NCBI RefSeq assembly: GCF_035818635.1
Contig: NZ_JAYLLH010000026.1
Location: 1 to 61,406 of the forward strand
Source: Mesobacterium_A hydrothermale
Lineage (GTDB): Bacteria > Pseudomonadota > Alphaproteobacteria > Rhodobacterales > Rhodobacteraceae
Length of the DNA: 61,406 bases
Direction of reading: 5' to 3'
The translations under genes and the position numbers were made by a program. The notes beneath the pieces are model-generated. The model was not told where the DNA came from, did no database searches, and saw nothing but the letters and a program-made list of their open reading frames with translations. Shown here one piece after another: positions 60,101-61,406 of the stretch. The stretch's first letter is position 1. The number at the start of each line of letters is the position of its first letter.

Positions 60101-61406
60101 TCAGGCCCGTGCAGTCTCGCAGATCAGCGCTGCGAGCCCGTTGCCGTCAAGCGCGGGAGGGGCCTTTTCATCGGGGGCCTTCCAGCAAAACATGGTTTGT
60201 TGCTGGGGCTTTCTCGTTGGGGTCACGGCGCGGACCACGACACGTTCGGCCACTTCCGCGCCGTCGCCGACATCCGACAGCACCAGCTGGCGCAACTGGC
60301 GGGTCGGGGTGCCGGAGCCGTAGTCGACCTGGGTCGAGATCGACCTCAGGACCTTGCCTGGGCCTAGATCAAACCTGATCGCCGGCCCGGAGCCAGAGGT
60401 GACGATGGCCGCGCCAATGAGCCGGCCGGTCAGCGCAATCTCGGGCTCGGCCCCGAACGGGGTGAAAGGCACCCGCATGATGGAATTGTCGAACACCTCT
60501 TCCTTGGCGTCCGTGGGCCGCAGCAAGGTCAGGTCGAGCACGTCGAAATGCGCCGCGCGCTCGGGGCGCTGCACCGGCGGGCGGGCCTGGCGGTGCATCA
60601 CCATGGCGTATTCTGCCACCCGCTGCGGCAGCGGGCCGTCGACCTTGTAATGGGCGTCGTCGGAATACCACTGGACCAGATCGGGCGCGCCGCGCGCCAT
60701 CACCGTCAGCAGCGTGTGCACGTCCAGCATCGGCACCCGGTAGCTGTTGAACAGCTTGCGCAGGTGCGGCAGGTAGGGGTCCTCGGCCAGGCCGGCCTGA
60801 TACTGGGTGCGCATCACCACCGGGATCAGCGGCCGGCGTTCACGGATGCACAGCTGGATCAGCCATTCCACATGGTAGAGCATCGTTTCCAGCGACTGCC
60901 CGTTTTGCAGGTGGTTGAATTCGTTGATGCCGTATTCCCAGAACACGGCCGCTTCGGTTGGTCGGTTGGGCATCGACAGGAACCGGAACAGCCCCATCAG
61001 CGTGGTGCAGGCGCCCACCGACAGGTTGGTGATCTCGGCCAGCGGGCCGAAGTCGCGGCGCAGCAGGTTGACCCAGCCGCCCTGCAGCATCGAGTTCGAC
61101 CCGCCCAGTACCATGCCGTGCAGCTTCGGCGGCGGCGCCATGCGCAGCGGCACCGAGGGATTGATATGCGGCAGGCCGGGCTCGCAGTTTTCCATGACGT
61201 CTTCGGGGATGTTCAGCAACGAGATGAAGCGCATGTCGCGCGCTTGCTTGTGCGTGAACTCGTCCTCGAAGCTACACACCTCGAGCGACCCCCGACCGCC
61301 CGATCCGACCTCGATCGCCGCGGCCAGCTGTGCGCGCATCGCCGGCCAGTCGACGTTGGGCTCGAACCGCTCGAGGAACTCGACATAGTCGTCCGAGACG
61401 CAGCCC
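60101..61406 (-). CDS. Sulfotransferase-like / SGNH fusion protein, C-terminal part (begins at 541 across the circle join)
   Basis: This is the rest of the 589-residue protein that starts at 541. After the join, KLHGMVLGGSNSMLQGGWVN (protein residues about 255-275) gives the block-I GxSxS-like loop of SGNH hydrolases, EYGINEFNHLQNGQSLE fits block III with its Asn, and YSDDAHYKVDG near residue 440 fits the Asp-x-x-His block V. The last 120 residues look like a beta-sandwich. SGNH proteins act as sugar O-acetylesterases or acetyltransferases, so one protein may combine sulfation and acetyl handling of the capsule. The last 77 bases repeat positions 1-77. Confidence 0.78.
   Translation of the reverse strand, partial: GCVSDDYVEFLERFEPNVDWPAMRAQLAAAIEVGSGGRGSLEVCSFEDEFTHKQARDMRFISLLNIPEDVMENCEPGLPHINPSVPLRMAPPPKLHGMVLGGSNSMLQGGWVNLLRRDFGPLAEITNLSVGACTTLMGLFRFLSMPNRPTEAAVFWEYGINEFNHLQNGQSLETMLYHVEWLIQLCIRERRPLIPVVMRTQYQAGLAEDPYLPHLRKLFNSYRVPMLDVHTLLTVMARGAPDLVQWYSDDAHYKVDGPLPQRVAEYAMVMHRQARPPVQRPERAAHFDVLDLTLLRPTDAKEEVFDNSIMRVPFTPFGAEPEIALTGRLIGAAIVTSGSGPAIRFDLGPGKVLRSISTQVDYGSGTPTRQLRQLVLSDVGDGAEVAERVVVRAVTPTRKPQQQTMFCWKAPDEKAPPALDGNGLAALICETARA
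61330..61406. repeat. Terminal 77-bp overlap, right copy (circle join)
   Basis: Identical to 1-77. See the entry at the left end; it marks a closed circle and is not a biological repeat in the most likely reading. Confidence 0.93.

Overview
The window is best read as one complete circular plasmid of about 61.33 kb. Its first and last 77 bases are identical (1-77 and 61330-61406), and one reading frame runs unbroken through the join: a sulfotransferase-SGNH gene whose start is at 541 and whose stop is at 60101, both on the minus strand. The DNA is strongly GC-rich. The replicon (an RPA-family initiator divergent from parA, parB downstream of parA), the DUF2793 phage-tail/GTA-type protein and the general gene style point to the Roseobacter group of Rhodobacteraceae. 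The layout matches the RepA-type 'biofilm plasmids' with a rhamnose operon known from that group; this assignment is by recognition, not by a database search.

Layout: (1) 60068 down to 58656, through the circle join, and from 13801 down to 1 (all minus): a long surface-polysaccharide cluster with GDP-mannose enzymes (manC, gmd), CMP-Kdo enzymes (kdsA, kdsB, kdsD), several glycosyltransferases, an O-acetyltransferase-like protein and three sulfotransferase-like proteins. (2) 14271-29036: galE, a small beta-barrel-like protein, ugd, and three large secreted DUF4214 proteins. (3) 29115-33388: rmlC-rmlB-rmlD-rmlA (dTDP-L-rhamnose) and another sulfotransferase. (4) 33455-37515: repA, an iteron/DnaA-box origin, parA, parB and parS-like palindromes. 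(5) 37590-44905: a double-domain glycosyltransferase, an Stf0-like sulfotransferase, a KpsM/KpsE/KpsT-type export system and a GT2 glycosyltransferase. (6) 45070-53319: three more DUF4214 proteins. (7) 53656-58632: a HAD hydrolase, a phosphohexomutase, a three-gene phage-tail-like islet with DUF2793, and a small frameshifted gene.

Taken together the plasmid encodes nucleotide-sugar supply (GDP-6-deoxy-mannose series, dTDP-rhamnose, CMP-Kdo, UDP-Gal/UDP-GlcA), sugar transfer, sulfation and acetylation, and ABC-transporter export of a capsule-like polysaccharide. Beside it sit six big proteins with different N-terminal heads on the same C-terminal chassis: two DUF4214 units plus a shared module of about 100 residues that looks like an RTX/type I secretion tail. 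None has a visible signal peptide, and no type I exporter, PAPS-synthesis gene, KdsC phosphatase or Kps outer-membrane protein is on the plasmid, so the host chromosome must supply these. I saw no rRNA, tRNA, CRISPR array, transposase or conjugation gene.
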